Program-made: the position numbers and the translations under genes | Part shown: positions 33,552 to 41,058 of the stretch, piece after piece | Layout of the letters: every line of letters starts with the position of its first letter | Numbering within the stretch: the stretch's first letter is position 1 | The notes under the pieces: generated by a model | What the model saw: the letters and a program-made list of their open reading frames with translations, nothing else | What the model was told of the DNA's origin: nothing | The model's database searches: none | From: Autumnicola tepida | GTDB taxonomy: Bacteria > Bacteroidota > Bacteroidia > Flavobacteriales > Flavobacteriaceae | Reading direction: 5' to 3' | Assembly (NCBI RefSeq): GCF_031846485.1 | Contig: NZ_JAVRHQ010000001.1 | Span: forward strand, 62,001 to 126,000 | Length of the DNA: 64,000 bases

Positions 33552-34844
33552 TCACTTTTCCTCGTTTACAAGATCGTTTTTAAAACTATTGAAAATTTCC
33601 TTTTCATGCCGGTCGTAAAATTCCGGGTCAAAATTGGCTTCACGTAAATTTGCCAGGACATGATTTATTGTTCGCCCTTCATTTAACCAAAGGTCAAAAA
33701 CTTCGTGGCGCATACGTATTCCAAAGGTGTTAATGCCGTTGAACTTATTGTTTTCAGTATTAAAAGAAATGGTAATAGCTTTTGTGCCATCTTTATGTTG
33801 CCAGTTAAAATGCTGTTCATTAACTTTTGGTTCTGCCCAAACCCAGCCATAAGTCTGGTACTCGATATCAAAAAATTTAGCGCTGTTGAACCAGTTCCCG
33901 GGATTATACCTCATTTTTCTGCCGGTTAATGTTTGCGCTACTGCTTCTCCCATCATTCTGCCAGTGTACCAAACCGCTTCCACCGCCTTACGCTGGCCAT
34001 TTACCTCCCGCTGCTGGGCGCAATCTCCAATAGCATAAACACCGGGAATATTAGTTTCAAGATAATTATTTACAAGAATCCCTTTGTCGATTTCCAATTC
34101 GGTTTCTCTAAGGAAATTTACATTCGGCTTTACCCCGGTACATAAACCCACAAGCTGGCAGGATATTTCTTCCCCGTTTTTTGTGGTTACCGCACGTACT
34201 CTTCCGTTTTCATCAGAAAGAATTTTGTCCAATTCTGTCTCATGCCGAAGAGTGACGCCGTGAGATCGTATATGTTCAGAAATCATTTTTGCATCTGTAT
34301 AGGGCAAAACGTTGCTCCAAAAAGCTTTTTCCCTTACCAGGATTGTAACTTCAATGTTTCTTGTTCGTAGCATTTCTGCCAGCTCCACGGCTATTAATCC
34401 ACCGCCCACCACCACGGCATGCCGGCAGTTCGCAGTATTTTCTTCCAGAAGCTGCAGGTCCTGTTTGGTAATCAGTCCCTGTACGCCTTCTAAATCCTCA
34501 CCTTCCCAGTCAAATTTATTATAAACAGAACCTGTGGCGATTATCAGTTTGTCATAAATTATCGGATCACCAACGGCAAAAAATAAGTTTTTGGAATCAA
34601 AATCTATTTTCTCAACCCGGGTATATTTCAGTTCAATATTGTTTTTCTCCCAAAACCAATCTTCATATGGTTTTAAGTGTTCCCACTTCATATGGCCCAT
34701 ATACACATACATTAAGGCGGTTCTTGAAAAAAAATATTCGCTTTCATCTGAGATTACGGTTATCTTTTTATCCGAATTTTTCCTGATATGCCTTGCCGCG
34801 GTAATTCCTGAAATTCCATTCCCAATGATAACAATGTGCTCCAT
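33552..34844 (-). CDS. FAD/NAD(P)-dependent oxidoreductase
   Basis: Class-I-type pyridine nucleotide-disulfide oxidoreductase fold of 430 residues, resembling rubredoxin or nitrite reductase (NirB N-terminal) flavoproteins. FAD site IVIIGNGISGITAARHIRK (residues 4-22), ATGSVYNKF, NAD(P) site AVVVGGGLIAVELAEMLRTR (about 140-160) and the second FAD motif VYAIGDCAQQ. There is no redox-active CxxC in the FAD domain, so it is a reductase rather than a disulfide enzyme. It neighbours the polyferredoxin and the arsenosugar genes, which suggests electron supply to that pathway; this is inference. Confidence 0.88.
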   Translation of the reverse strand: MEHIVIIGNGISGITAARHIRKNSDKKITVISDESEYFFSRTALMYVYMGHMKWEHLKPYEDWFWEKNNIELKYTRVEKIDFDSKNLFFAVGDPIIYDKLIIATGSVYNKFDWEGEDLEGVQGLITKQDLQLLEENTANCRHAVVVGGGLIAVELAEMLRTRNIEVTILVREKAFWSNVLPYTDAKMISEHIRSHGVTLRHETELDKILSDENGRVRAVTTKNGEEISCQLVGLCTGVKPNVNFLRETELEIDKGILVNNYLETNIPGVYAIGDCAQQREVNGQRKAVEAVWYTGRMMGEAVAQTLTGRKMRYNPGNWFNSAKFFDIEYQTYGWVWAEPKVNEQHFNWQHKDGTKAITISFNTENNKFNGINTFGIRMRHEVFDLWLNEGRTINHVLANLREANFDPEFYDRHEKEIFNSFKNDLVNEEK

Positions 34845-34942
34845 ATTTTTTTATAGTTTTAGAGGGTTTGGGAGATAATGGTGTTGCTTTTGTTGTGAAG
34901 GTTTAGACGAAGATTTCTTCTTAAACTAAAAATAAATACCAG

Positions 34943-35650
34943 ATGAAGCATTTTACCTTTTTGATATTCTTTTTTTCTGCCTTTCTTTCAGCACAAAACC
35001 AAGCTGAATTCCTCAATAAAGCGGATAATTTTTTTCGTACTTATGTGGAAAACGGCAAAGTAAATTACGCCGAAATTAAGGAGAATAGCAATGAATTAAA
35101 GGAAATATTGAACCTTGCCAAGAGCTTTAACCCAGACCCTTCAAACAGTGATAATTTTAAAGCCTTCTGGGTCAATGCTTATAATCTTGCGGTGATAGAT
35201 GGAATAGTGAAGGGCTATCCGGTAAGTTCGCCATTGGATATTAAGGGGTTTTTTGATGAAGAATTGCATAGCCTGGGTCAGCAGTCGGTTACTTTAGATA
35301 AAATTGAACATGAAATCCTTTTTGACAATTTTCCTTCAGAAGCAAGGTTTCATTTTGCCCTTGTTTGCGCCGCTAAAAGTTGCCCGCCTTTAGCTTCCCA
35401 TGCTTATAGACCTGAAAAAATTGAGGAACAGCTGGAACAACAAACCAGGAAAACCCTAAATGATCCTGATTTTATCAAAATTGAAAAAAATAAGCTGCTG
35501 CTTTCTGAAATATTCAAGTGGTACAAAAACGATTTTACCATAAACGGTGCGAGTCTTCTTCAGTATATAAACAGCTACAGGGAAAATAAAATTCCTGAAG
35601 ATAAAAATATTGACTTTTATGATTATGACTGGGGTTTAAATGAATTGTAA
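34943..35650 (+). CDS. DUF547 secreted protein
   Basis: DUF547-family protein with signal peptide MKHFTFLIFFFSAFLSAQ. Family text includes FRTYVENGKVNYAEIKEN, NFKAFWVNAYNLAVIDGIVKGYPVSSPLDIKGFF, LDKIEHEILFDNFPSEARFHFALVCAAKSCPPLASHAY and LLSEIFKWYKNDF. A conserved Cys (AAKSCPP) and His residues suggest a papain-like or transglutaminase-like fold, but activity is unknown. At 235 residues it is the usual length. It is the only plus-strand gene in the arsenosugar region, divergent from the FAD oxidoreductase gene. Confidence 0.9.
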   Translation: MKHFTFLIFFFSAFLSAQNQAEFLNKADNFFRTYVENGKVNYAEIKENSNELKEILNLAKSFNPDPSNSDNFKAFWVNAYNLAVIDGIVKGYPVSSPLDIKGFFDEELHSLGQQSVTLDKIEHEILFDNFPSEARFHFALVCAAKSCPPLASHAYRPEKIEEQLEQQTRKTLNDPDFIKIEKNKLLLSEIFKWYKNDFTINGASLLQYINSYRENKIPEDKNIDFYDYDWGLNEL

Positions 35651-35747
35651 AATAGCATCAGGATTTTATAATGTTAACACCCCATCCATCTGGCTTCAGT
35701 TCCGAAGAGAAGAACATTGAAGCGAATCAGTATTTGGCCTTTTAAAC

Positions 35748-35811
35748 TCATTTAAATTTCTGAAATTCGGAATTTTAAACCTGACAGGTTTCCAAAACCT
35801 GTCAGGTTTGG
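35748..35811. repeat. left direct repeat of RAYT 2 unit, with full REP palindrome
   Basis: A 64-bp sequence matching 36404-36450 except that it keeps an extra 18-bp palindrome arm. It starts with TTTAAATTTCTGAAATTCGG and ends in the REP at 35777-35809. It contains the small palindrome AATTTC-T-GAAATT. Confidence 0.85.
35777..35809. repeat. perfect REP palindrome at the 3' side of RAYT 2
   Basis: AAACCTGACAGGTTT (35777-35791), loop CCA, AAACCTGTCAGGTTT (35795-35809): a perfect 15-bp stem with a 3-base loop. Each arm is itself a near palindrome around one central base. Confidence 0.9.
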
Positions 35812-35835
35812 CCGGTGTGGTAAGCGTGGTGGAGT

Positions 35836-36393
35836 TTATTCAAAAATCATTGCTCTTAAGACTTCATTTTTTAAATTTTTGCGATGACAATGGATAAATT
35901 TAAAATTGTCTTTATCATCAAATAAAGTCATTACTTCTGCCCTGGCTAAAGAAGTATCTTTAGAACTTAAAAGTGATTTATAGGAAGAATAAGTGTACTT
36001 CCGAAAATCGCCGATTAAGTTATGTGCTTCCGGATTTAGATGAATATAAACAATGAGTTGCCTTAAATAATCTTCACTGCCTATTCTTTTTCTTTTAAAT
36101 GGTCTTTGAAAGAGGCTCCCGGTTCTGTTATATTTCTTGTTCAGCGCTTTTGTGTAAGCATTGAAAAGATTTGAAAAGCTTTTCGAAGGATTAGCGGCTT
36201 TTTCTTTAATTCTTACCAGAATGTGAAAATGGTTTTTAAGTAAGCAATAGCAATAGATATCTGCCACAGGTATAAGGTGTGTTTTCAGAAGTTTTAGAAA
36301 GTGAAAATAGTTTTCTTCCTCAAGAAAAATATCCTGCTTATTATTTCCCCTGTTATAAACATGGTAGAAGAAACCATTTTCCAGTTTATCCAT
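35836..36393 (-). CDS. REP-associated tyrosine transposase (RAYT / Y1-type), copy 2
   Basis: Paralogue of the RAYT at 32928-33497, with FYHVYNRGNNKQDIFLEEENYFHFLKLL, the HUH motif KNHFHILVR and RTGSLFQRPFKRKRIGSEDYLRQLIVYIHLNPEAHN. At 185 residues it is apparently intact. It is exactly framed by two direct repeats (35748-35811 and 36404-36450), each carrying all or half of a REP palindrome. Known RAYT proteins cut and join REP hairpins. The gene lies between DUF547 and arsM. Confidence 0.9.
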   Translation of the reverse strand: MDKLENGFFYHVYNRGNNKQDIFLEEENYFHFLKLLKTHLIPVADIYCYCLLKNHFHILVRIKEKAANPSKSFSNLFNAYTKALNKKYNRTGSLFQRPFKRKRIGSEDYLRQLIVYIHLNPEAHNLIGDFRKYTYSSYKSLLSSKDTSLARAEVMTLFDDKDNFKFIHCHRKNLKNEVLRAMIFE

Positions 36394-36403
36394 TTTTCAC
36401 GAT

Positions 36404-36450
36404 TCAATTTAAATTTCTGAAATTCGGGATTTTAAACCTGTCAGGTTTGG
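36404..36450. repeat. right direct repeat of RAYT 2 unit, with half REP
   Basis: A 47-bp copy of the left repeat lacking 18 bp of the palindrome; what remains is AAACCTGTCAGGTTT (36434-36448). The missing segment lies between two AACCTG words, as expected for a deletion or for processing at the hairpin. Confidence 0.85.
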
Positions 36451-36463
36451 CTACTGTTAACTA

Positions 36464-37432
36464 CTAGCAGCAGCCACCGCCATCATAATGATAAGTGGAT
36501 GCGCTTATAAAAATATCATCCCTTCCCAAATCGGCTAGTGCTTTCGCTGTTTTGTCGCAAACCGCCAGTGGCTGATTTTGCAAAAGCACATGCCCTTTGT
36601 TATCATCAAAATGATCTTCATTTCCATAATAAATAGCAGCTTTCCCTGTAAAAATACATGGCCCGTCTTCAGGCATGGGATCTTTAATAGCGGCAACTTC
36701 TACAGATTCTATGTAAATCAATTCTTCTGTAGGATAATGCATTGGATCCAGGATGCGGTAAGGTTTACGCGCCCTGATTTCAATAGTTCCAAAGCCGGCA
36801 TCGGCCAGGGCTTTTACATATTCATTTAAAGGGAGGGAACCGCTTAAACATAAAGCTCTAAGGCGCTCATCGTTGCGAAGTTCATCATTCATTGGCTGTT
36901 CACAAACCGGATCGCTCATTACGAGCCTGCCGTGAGGTTTCAGGACGCGGTACATTTCTTTTAATGCCTTTGTGAGGTCTTCCGTTTTAAAAATATTAAA
37001 AAGGCAGTTTTGTGCGGCAACATCAATAGAATTGTCTTCCACAGGTAAATCCAGGGCGTCGCCTTTCTTAAGGTCTACAAAACTGCTTTTAAACCATTCA
37101 TTCTGAAGTTCGGCTTCAATAAAATTTTTTCTTGAAGCTTCCAGCATTTCATCAACAGAATCCACACCAATAACGCCACCTTCTTTCCTTGAAAAATAGG
37201 CGAATTGAAGCAGTTCCATTCCGCCGCCAACGCCTACATAAAGAATCCTTGGATTGTTGGAAAGATCCCTGGGATGTACCGTACTGCCGCAACCGTAGTT
37301 CATCTCCTGCATAATCTTCGGGATTTTAAGCCCGGGCAATTCCCACACAGGATTTGTAGTGCAGCACAAGCCAACATCTGGAGTTAATGCGGCATCGCGA
37401 TAGACATTTTTTGTGGTTTCAAGATAGCTCAT
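36464..37432 (-). CDS. arsM: arsenite methyltransferase of the arsenosugar pathway (ArsM)
   Basis: SAM-dependent methyltransferase matching the arsenosugar-type ArsM. The N-terminal ALTPDVGLCCTTNPVWELPGLKIP has a Cys pair at residues 23-24, then EMNYGCGSTVHPRDL, the SAM motif ILYVGVGGGMELLQFA, and VMSDPVCEQPMNDELR. The protein ends GGGCC, another Cys pair. The cysteines would bind trivalent arsenic. At 322 residues it is normal for this subgroup. It is the last gene of an operon with arsS, a DUF2064 transferase and a nucleoside phosphorylase (1 bp after the latter). Confidence 0.9.
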   Translation of the reverse strand: MSYLETTKNVYRDAALTPDVGLCCTTNPVWELPGLKIPKIMQEMNYGCGSTVHPRDLSNNPRILYVGVGGGMELLQFAYFSRKEGGVIGVDSVDEMLEASRKNFIEAELQNEWFKSSFVDLKKGDALDLPVEDNSIDVAAQNCLFNIFKTEDLTKALKEMYRVLKPHGRLVMSDPVCEQPMNDELRNDERLRALCLSGSLPLNEYVKALADAGFGTIEIRARKPYRILDPMHYPTEELIYIESVEVAAIKDPMPEDGPCIFTGKAAIYYGNEDHFDDNKGHVLLQNQPLAVCDKTAKALADLGRDDIFISASTYHYDGGGCC

Positions 37433-37433
37433 G

Positions 37434-38246
37434 TTACAGCGATTTTATGACTTCTTTAAAAAGGGTGATCATTTGCGGTTCCGCTTTTGCGGCCATAGCT
37501 AATATATCTTTAATATCTACCGGCTGAAGATTATCAGGATTTCCTTCATCTGTGATCACCGATACTGCAGAAACAGGAATATTCAGGTGGTTTGCCACAA
37601 TTACTTCCGGCACCGTACTCATTCCCACGGCGTCTGCACCAATAATTTTTAGATACCGGTATTCTGCCCTGGTTTCCAGCTGAGGTCCTAAAACTGCGGC
37701 ATATATCCCTTTATGCAGTGTAATATTATTATTTTTAGCAGCAGACTCCAGGGCTTTATTCATTTCTACATCGTAAGGCTGACTCATATCCACAAAGCGT
37801 TCTCCCAAATGCTCCACCCCGTAGAAGGCGAGGGGAGAACCACCCTGCAGGTTAATATGGTCATCTATAAGCATAATTTCACCTTTTTTGAAGTTGAGGT
37901 TAATGGATCCAGACGCATTGGAAACCAGTAATTTTTTTATACCTAAATGCTTCATCACCCTTACAGGATAGGTCACATCCTGAAGCGTATAGCCTTCATA
38001 TAAATGAAACCGCCCCTGCATAACGATAACTTTTTTGCCTTCCAGGGTGCCATAAATAAGCTTTCCTTTGTGAAATTCTACAGTAGCGGTAGGGAAGTAG
38101 GGAATGTGGTTGTAACTAGCTTCAGCTTCAATATCTATTTCGTCAACAAGCTTCCCAAGGCCGCTGCCTAGAATAATTCCAATTTCCGGTGCATCAAAGC
38201 CCCGGGATTTGAGAAAATCTGTAGATTCTGCTATTTCTTTGATCAT
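37434..38246 (-). CDS. purine-nucleoside phosphorylase
   Basis: Trimeric-type PNP that splits purine nucleosides with phosphate. Landmarks are IGIILGSGLGKLVDEI, MQGRFHLYEGYTLQDVTYPVRVMKHLG, VSNASGSINLNFKKGEIMLIDDHIN, GIYAAVLGPQLETRAEYRYLKIIGADAVGMSTVPEVIVANH and SVITDEGNP. At 270 residues it is normal. It overlaps the transferase gene by 4 bp and precedes arsM by 1 bp. In this operon it could remove adenine from the 5'-deoxyadenosyl arsenical made by ArsS, though a general salvage role is also possible. Confidence 0.93.
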   Translation of the reverse strand: MIKEIAESTDFLKSRGFDAPEIGIILGSGLGKLVDEIDIEAEASYNHIPYFPTATVEFHKGKLIYGTLEGKKVIVMQGRFHLYEGYTLQDVTYPVRVMKHLGIKKLLVSNASGSINLNFKKGEIMLIDDHINLQGGSPLAFYGVEHLGERFVDMSQPYDVEMNKALESAAKNNNITLHKGIYAAVLGPQLETRAEYRYLKIIGADAVGMSTVPEVIVANHLNIPVSAVSVITDEGNPDNLQPVDIKDILAMAAKAEPQMITLFKEVIKSL

Positions 38247-38869
38247 TTTGGTTGGTTTAAGAATTTTTGGAAAGCAGGATGATCTATAATGTCTGATAAC
38301 ACATCAACATCATTCCGCTCTTCAAGTAATTTAATCTGGTAATTTTTTAAATCTTCCAGTGTGGATTGTAGCACAGAATTGCTTCCCCACATCTTATTTC
38401 TAAATAAATCTGAATTTAAGGATTTCATTCCTAATAAATAATAACCTCCGTCTTCGGCCGGGCCAACAACAACATCGTTTTCTTCAAGTTTTTTAAAAGC
38501 CTGTTCCAGGTCCTGCTGTTCCAGATCATACAAATCGCTGCCAATAATTATAACTTTTCTGAACCCGTCTTTAAAACCCTCACGAAAAGCATTTTGCATA
38601 CGTTCTCCCAGGCTTTTTCCCTGCTGAAGTTTTTTTTCGAAAACCTGCTTTTCCCAAACATCATGATGAGAAATTTCTTCAGAATAAAATACCCGCTTTT
38701 TAACCGGAAGATTCTTCGTAATAGAAACCGTGTGCTCCAGAAGAAATTTATAGATATCCAGGGCAGCCTGCTCTCCTGTATCTTTGGCAAGCCGGGTTTT
38801 GACTTTGCCTAATTCGGGATTTCTGGTAAAGATTAAAAGGAGGTTTTTTTGCTGATTTTCCTGCATCAA
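38243..38869 (-). CDS. TIGR04282-type (DUF2064) arsenosugar glycosyltransferase-like protein
   Basis: Nucleotidyl/glycosyltransferase-like protein of the DUF2064 family, often encoded with ArsS. Family text is LLLIFTRNPELGKVKTRLAKDTGEQAALDIYKFLLEHT, GKSLGERMQNAFREGF, VIIGSDLYDLEQQDLEQAFKKLEENDVVVGPAEDGGYYLLGMKS. At 208 residues it is normal. It starts 4 bp after arsS and overlaps the PNP gene by 4 bp. Assignment to arsenosugar formation rests on family and operon context; a partner TIGR04283-type transferase was not found in the window. Confidence 0.88.
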   Translation of the reverse strand: MMQENQQKNLLLIFTRNPELGKVKTRLAKDTGEQAALDIYKFLLEHTVSITKNLPVKKRVFYSEEISHHDVWEKQVFEKKLQQGKSLGERMQNAFREGFKDGFRKVIIIGSDLYDLEQQDLEQAFKKLEENDVVVGPAEDGGYYLLGMKSLNSDLFRNKMWGSNSVLQSTLEDLKNYQIKLLEERNDVDVLSDIIDHPAFQKFLNQPK

Positions 38870-38873
38870 AAGA

Positions 38874-39932
38874 TTATTTAGTCACGCTTCCCTGGCAGCT
38901 GCTTCCCGCACCGGCCGTACAGCCGTAGCAGTGTTGGGAAATAATGATTTCCCTGTTGTTAAGCAGACCTTCATTATAATCACTAATATGTTTTACTTTA
39001 CTGTTTACCTTAAGTTCCAGCATTTGGTTGAAATCACAGTCGTAAAGCCAGCCGTCCCAACTTACGGAAATAGTGTTGGTACACATTACATTCTCTACCG
39101 CAGCGGGATTATAAGCTTCCACGAGGGAATACATGTAATCTTCATAATTTTCGGAAGCGATTAAATATTCCAGAAACCGGCTAATGGGAAGGTTGGTAAT
39201 GGCAAAAAGATTATTGAAATCAATATCAAAATCCTTTTTAAGCGCTTCCTTAAAATCCCGTTCCATGGCTTCCTGGTTAGTTGGCAGAAATGCCCCGGCG
39301 GGATTGTAGACCAGGTCCAGTTTAAGTCCACTGCTTTCCCTGGCGTAACCTGCGTTATTCAGCATTTGTAAGGCTTTAATAGATTTATCAAAAACCCCAT
39401 TGCCCCGCTGCTTATCTGTTTTCTCTTTTTTGTAAAAAGGAAGGGAGGAAACTACATGCACCTTATGCCTTTTAAAGAATTCCGGCAGATCGTGGTACTT
39501 CTTATTGGCCAGGATAATGGTAAGATTAGACCTAACAATAAAATCACTGATTCCTGCTTTGGAGGCTTCTTCCACAAACCAGCGGAAGTCCGGGTGCATT
39601 TCCGGGGCGCCGCCGGTAAGGTCCAAAGTATGGGCGCCAGTTGTTTTTATAACTTCCAGGCATTGCAGCATGGTTTCCATGCTCATGATTTCCTTCCGGT
39701 CGGGCCCGGCATCTACATGGCAATGGGAGCATACCTGGTTGCACATATATCCCAGGTTAATTTGCAGAATTTCCAGCTTTTTCGGTTTAAGTGGAAAATT
39801 ACCCGTCCCGGAAATTTTATCTTTAAACCTCGGCAAATCTCCCTCTGCAAATATTCCGCCTTCCAGGAAATCTATCTGGTTGGTGGCACTTGATAATTTA
39901 TTTTTTCTAGCTTTTAAAGATTTTGTGGACAT
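38874..39932 (-). CDS. arsS: arsenosugar biosynthesis radical SAM protein ArsS
   Basis: Radical SAM enzyme that, in studied systems, adds the 5'-deoxyadenosyl group to dimethylated arsenic. The cluster motif is NLGYMCNQVCSHCHVDAGPDRKE (CxxxCxxC), with MSMETMLQCLEVIKTTGAHTLDLTGGAPEMHPDFRW following. The C-terminal DUF3641-type domain has Cys-rich blocks (MCTNTISVSWDGWLYDCDFNQML and CYGCTAGAGSSCQG). Some relatives are selenoproteins; here the frame has no internal TGA. The start at 39932 (MSTKSLKARKN) is preferred to 39953, though both are possible. It leads the arsS-transferase-PNP-arsM operon. Confidence 0.92.
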   Translation of the reverse strand: MSTKSLKARKNKLSSATNQIDFLEGGIFAEGDLPRFKDKISGTGNFPLKPKKLEILQINLGYMCNQVCSHCHVDAGPDRKEIMSMETMLQCLEVIKTTGAHTLDLTGGAPEMHPDFRWFVEEASKAGISDFIVRSNLTIILANKKYHDLPEFFKRHKVHVVSSLPFYKKEKTDKQRGNGVFDKSIKALQMLNNAGYARESSGLKLDLVYNPAGAFLPTNQEAMERDFKEALKKDFDIDFNNLFAITNLPISRFLEYLIASENYEDYMYSLVEAYNPAAVENVMCTNTISVSWDGWLYDCDFNQMLELKVNSKVKHISDYNEGLLNNREIIISQHCYGCTAGAGSSCQGSVTK

Positions 39933-40039
39933 AAAGGAATTAGGTAAGCCCAAACTTCCTCTGTAATTCTGTAATAAGAAGCTCTCAGGCAGAAGAAATT
40001 GAGATGTTTCTAGTTTTAGACGAATGGCTTCAGTTGAAA

Positions 40040-40375
40040 TTACATACTTAGCTTTTTGTATTTATTCATCATTTGTACCCCATGAACAAGGGTGGCGCCG
40101 CTTTCTATAGCCGCACCGGCATGTACCGCTTCCATCATTTCTTCTTTGGTTATTCCCCGCTGTAGTCCGTCTTTGGTATATGCATCAATACAATAGGGGC
40201 ATTTAACCACATGGCTTACGGCAAGCGCAATTAAAGATTTTTCCCTGGCAGAAAGTGCCCCCTCTTCAAATACTTTTCCGTAGTAGTCAAAAAATTTATT
40301 GCCAAGTTCTTCGCTCCATTCTGTTATTTCACCAAACTTCCTTAGGTCTGCGGGATCGTAATAATTTTTAGACAT
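40040..40375 (-). CDS. AhpD/CMD-family protein associated with arsenosugar genes
   Basis: Carboxymuconolactone decarboxylase/AhpD-like protein of 111 residues. The redox motif is KCPYCIDAYTKDG (CxxC), with LSAREKSLIALAVSHVV before it and GITKEEMMEAVHAGAAIESGATLVHGVQMMNK after it. A related small family is annotated as arsenosugar biosynthesis-associated peroxidase-like. It is transcribed in the same direction as arsS, 107 bp upstream. A thiol peroxidase or arsenical reductase role is possible; neither is shown. Confidence 0.88.
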   Translation of the reverse strand: MSKNYYDPADLRKFGEITEWSEELGNKFFDYYGKVFEEGALSAREKSLIALAVSHVVKCPYCIDAYTKDGLQRGITKEEMMEAVHAGAAIESGATLVHGVQMMNKYKKLSM

Positions 40376-41058
40376 AATTATTTTTTGGTTTAAATATAAG
40401 GAATATGAGCAGCCTCTCCGCTTTAAACAAAATAAATAATAACAAAGAAATGGAAGTTAAGAGAAGGTTCGGATTCAACAAATTCTAAAGAAAATTCAAA
40501 ATTTCAATCTGAAGGTTTAGAAATAGTTAAAGAGAATTTCCACATTCTTTAAAATAGAAGAAAATTCCTTAAATTGGAAAACATAACCAAAGAAAGGATG
40601 AAAATCTAAAATAGCTTCTTCTTTTTGTTGAAGTCCTGGTAAATTCTTCTAAAAAGAAGAAAAGAAACGATAAGAACAAGAAGAGCTTCCAGGGCGAGTA
40701 AAATATAGAATAACATCATAGAACTTAAGATTTGTGGACAAAAGTGTCAATTTCCGGCCTGTTGGTGCGAATGGATAAATGTCTCGATATTTCTGGATCT
40801 TTGTTGACGTTAATCACATAATTATGGTCATGTTAGCGTGTAAATTTTTGATGCTGTGCCAGATGTGGGTACACTTATAACGTTTTTCACACGACTGTTG
40901 CCTGTTTAGCCATAATGTCCTGGTGGAATGTTTGGGAATTATTGGCAAATATTAATTTTACTACTTCTTGCCCGTCTTTCGGGATGTTTTTTACAAATTG
41001 TTGAACTTTTCAGGCCCCGCTGCGGGCGATTACAAGTGGCTTTTCAAGCCTCATATTT
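40376..41058. other. long intergenic region
   Basis: 683 bp between the divergent AhpD-like gene and the AraC gene. It contains one possible small membrane-protein frame (40606-40719, minus) and short G/C palindromes such as CCCGC-T-GCGGG near 41016. I saw no tRNA, strong terminator or consensus promoter. It likely carries promoters for both flanking genes. Confidence 0.5.
40606..40719 (-). CDS. possible 37-residue single-helix membrane protein
   Basis: A short frame within the 683-bp gap encodes MMLFYILLALEALLVLIVSF, then LLFRRIYQDFNKKKKLF. It would be one membrane helix (residues 3-24) followed by a strongly basic cytoplasmic tail, a plausible small membrane protein. It has no recognisable ribosome-binding site (normal in this phylum) and no recognised family. 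It could also be chance, since the region is A/T-rich. Confidence 0.35.
   Translation of the reverse strand: MMLFYILLALEALLVLIVSFLLFRRIYQDFNKKKKLF

Noticed and set aside
38874..39932. Selenocysteine in ArsS
   Set aside because: Some relatives use an in-frame TGA, but this frame is open throughout with Cys at the Cys-rich positions.
39456..39966. Two long plus-strand open frames over arsS
   Set aside because: They lie antisense to the radical SAM region with its CxxxCxxC motif. They are shadows of a constrained coding strand.
40968..40992. CCCG/CGGG hairpin followed by T residues as a terminator
   Set aside because: The stem is only four or five pairs and no gene ends nearby on the plus strand.
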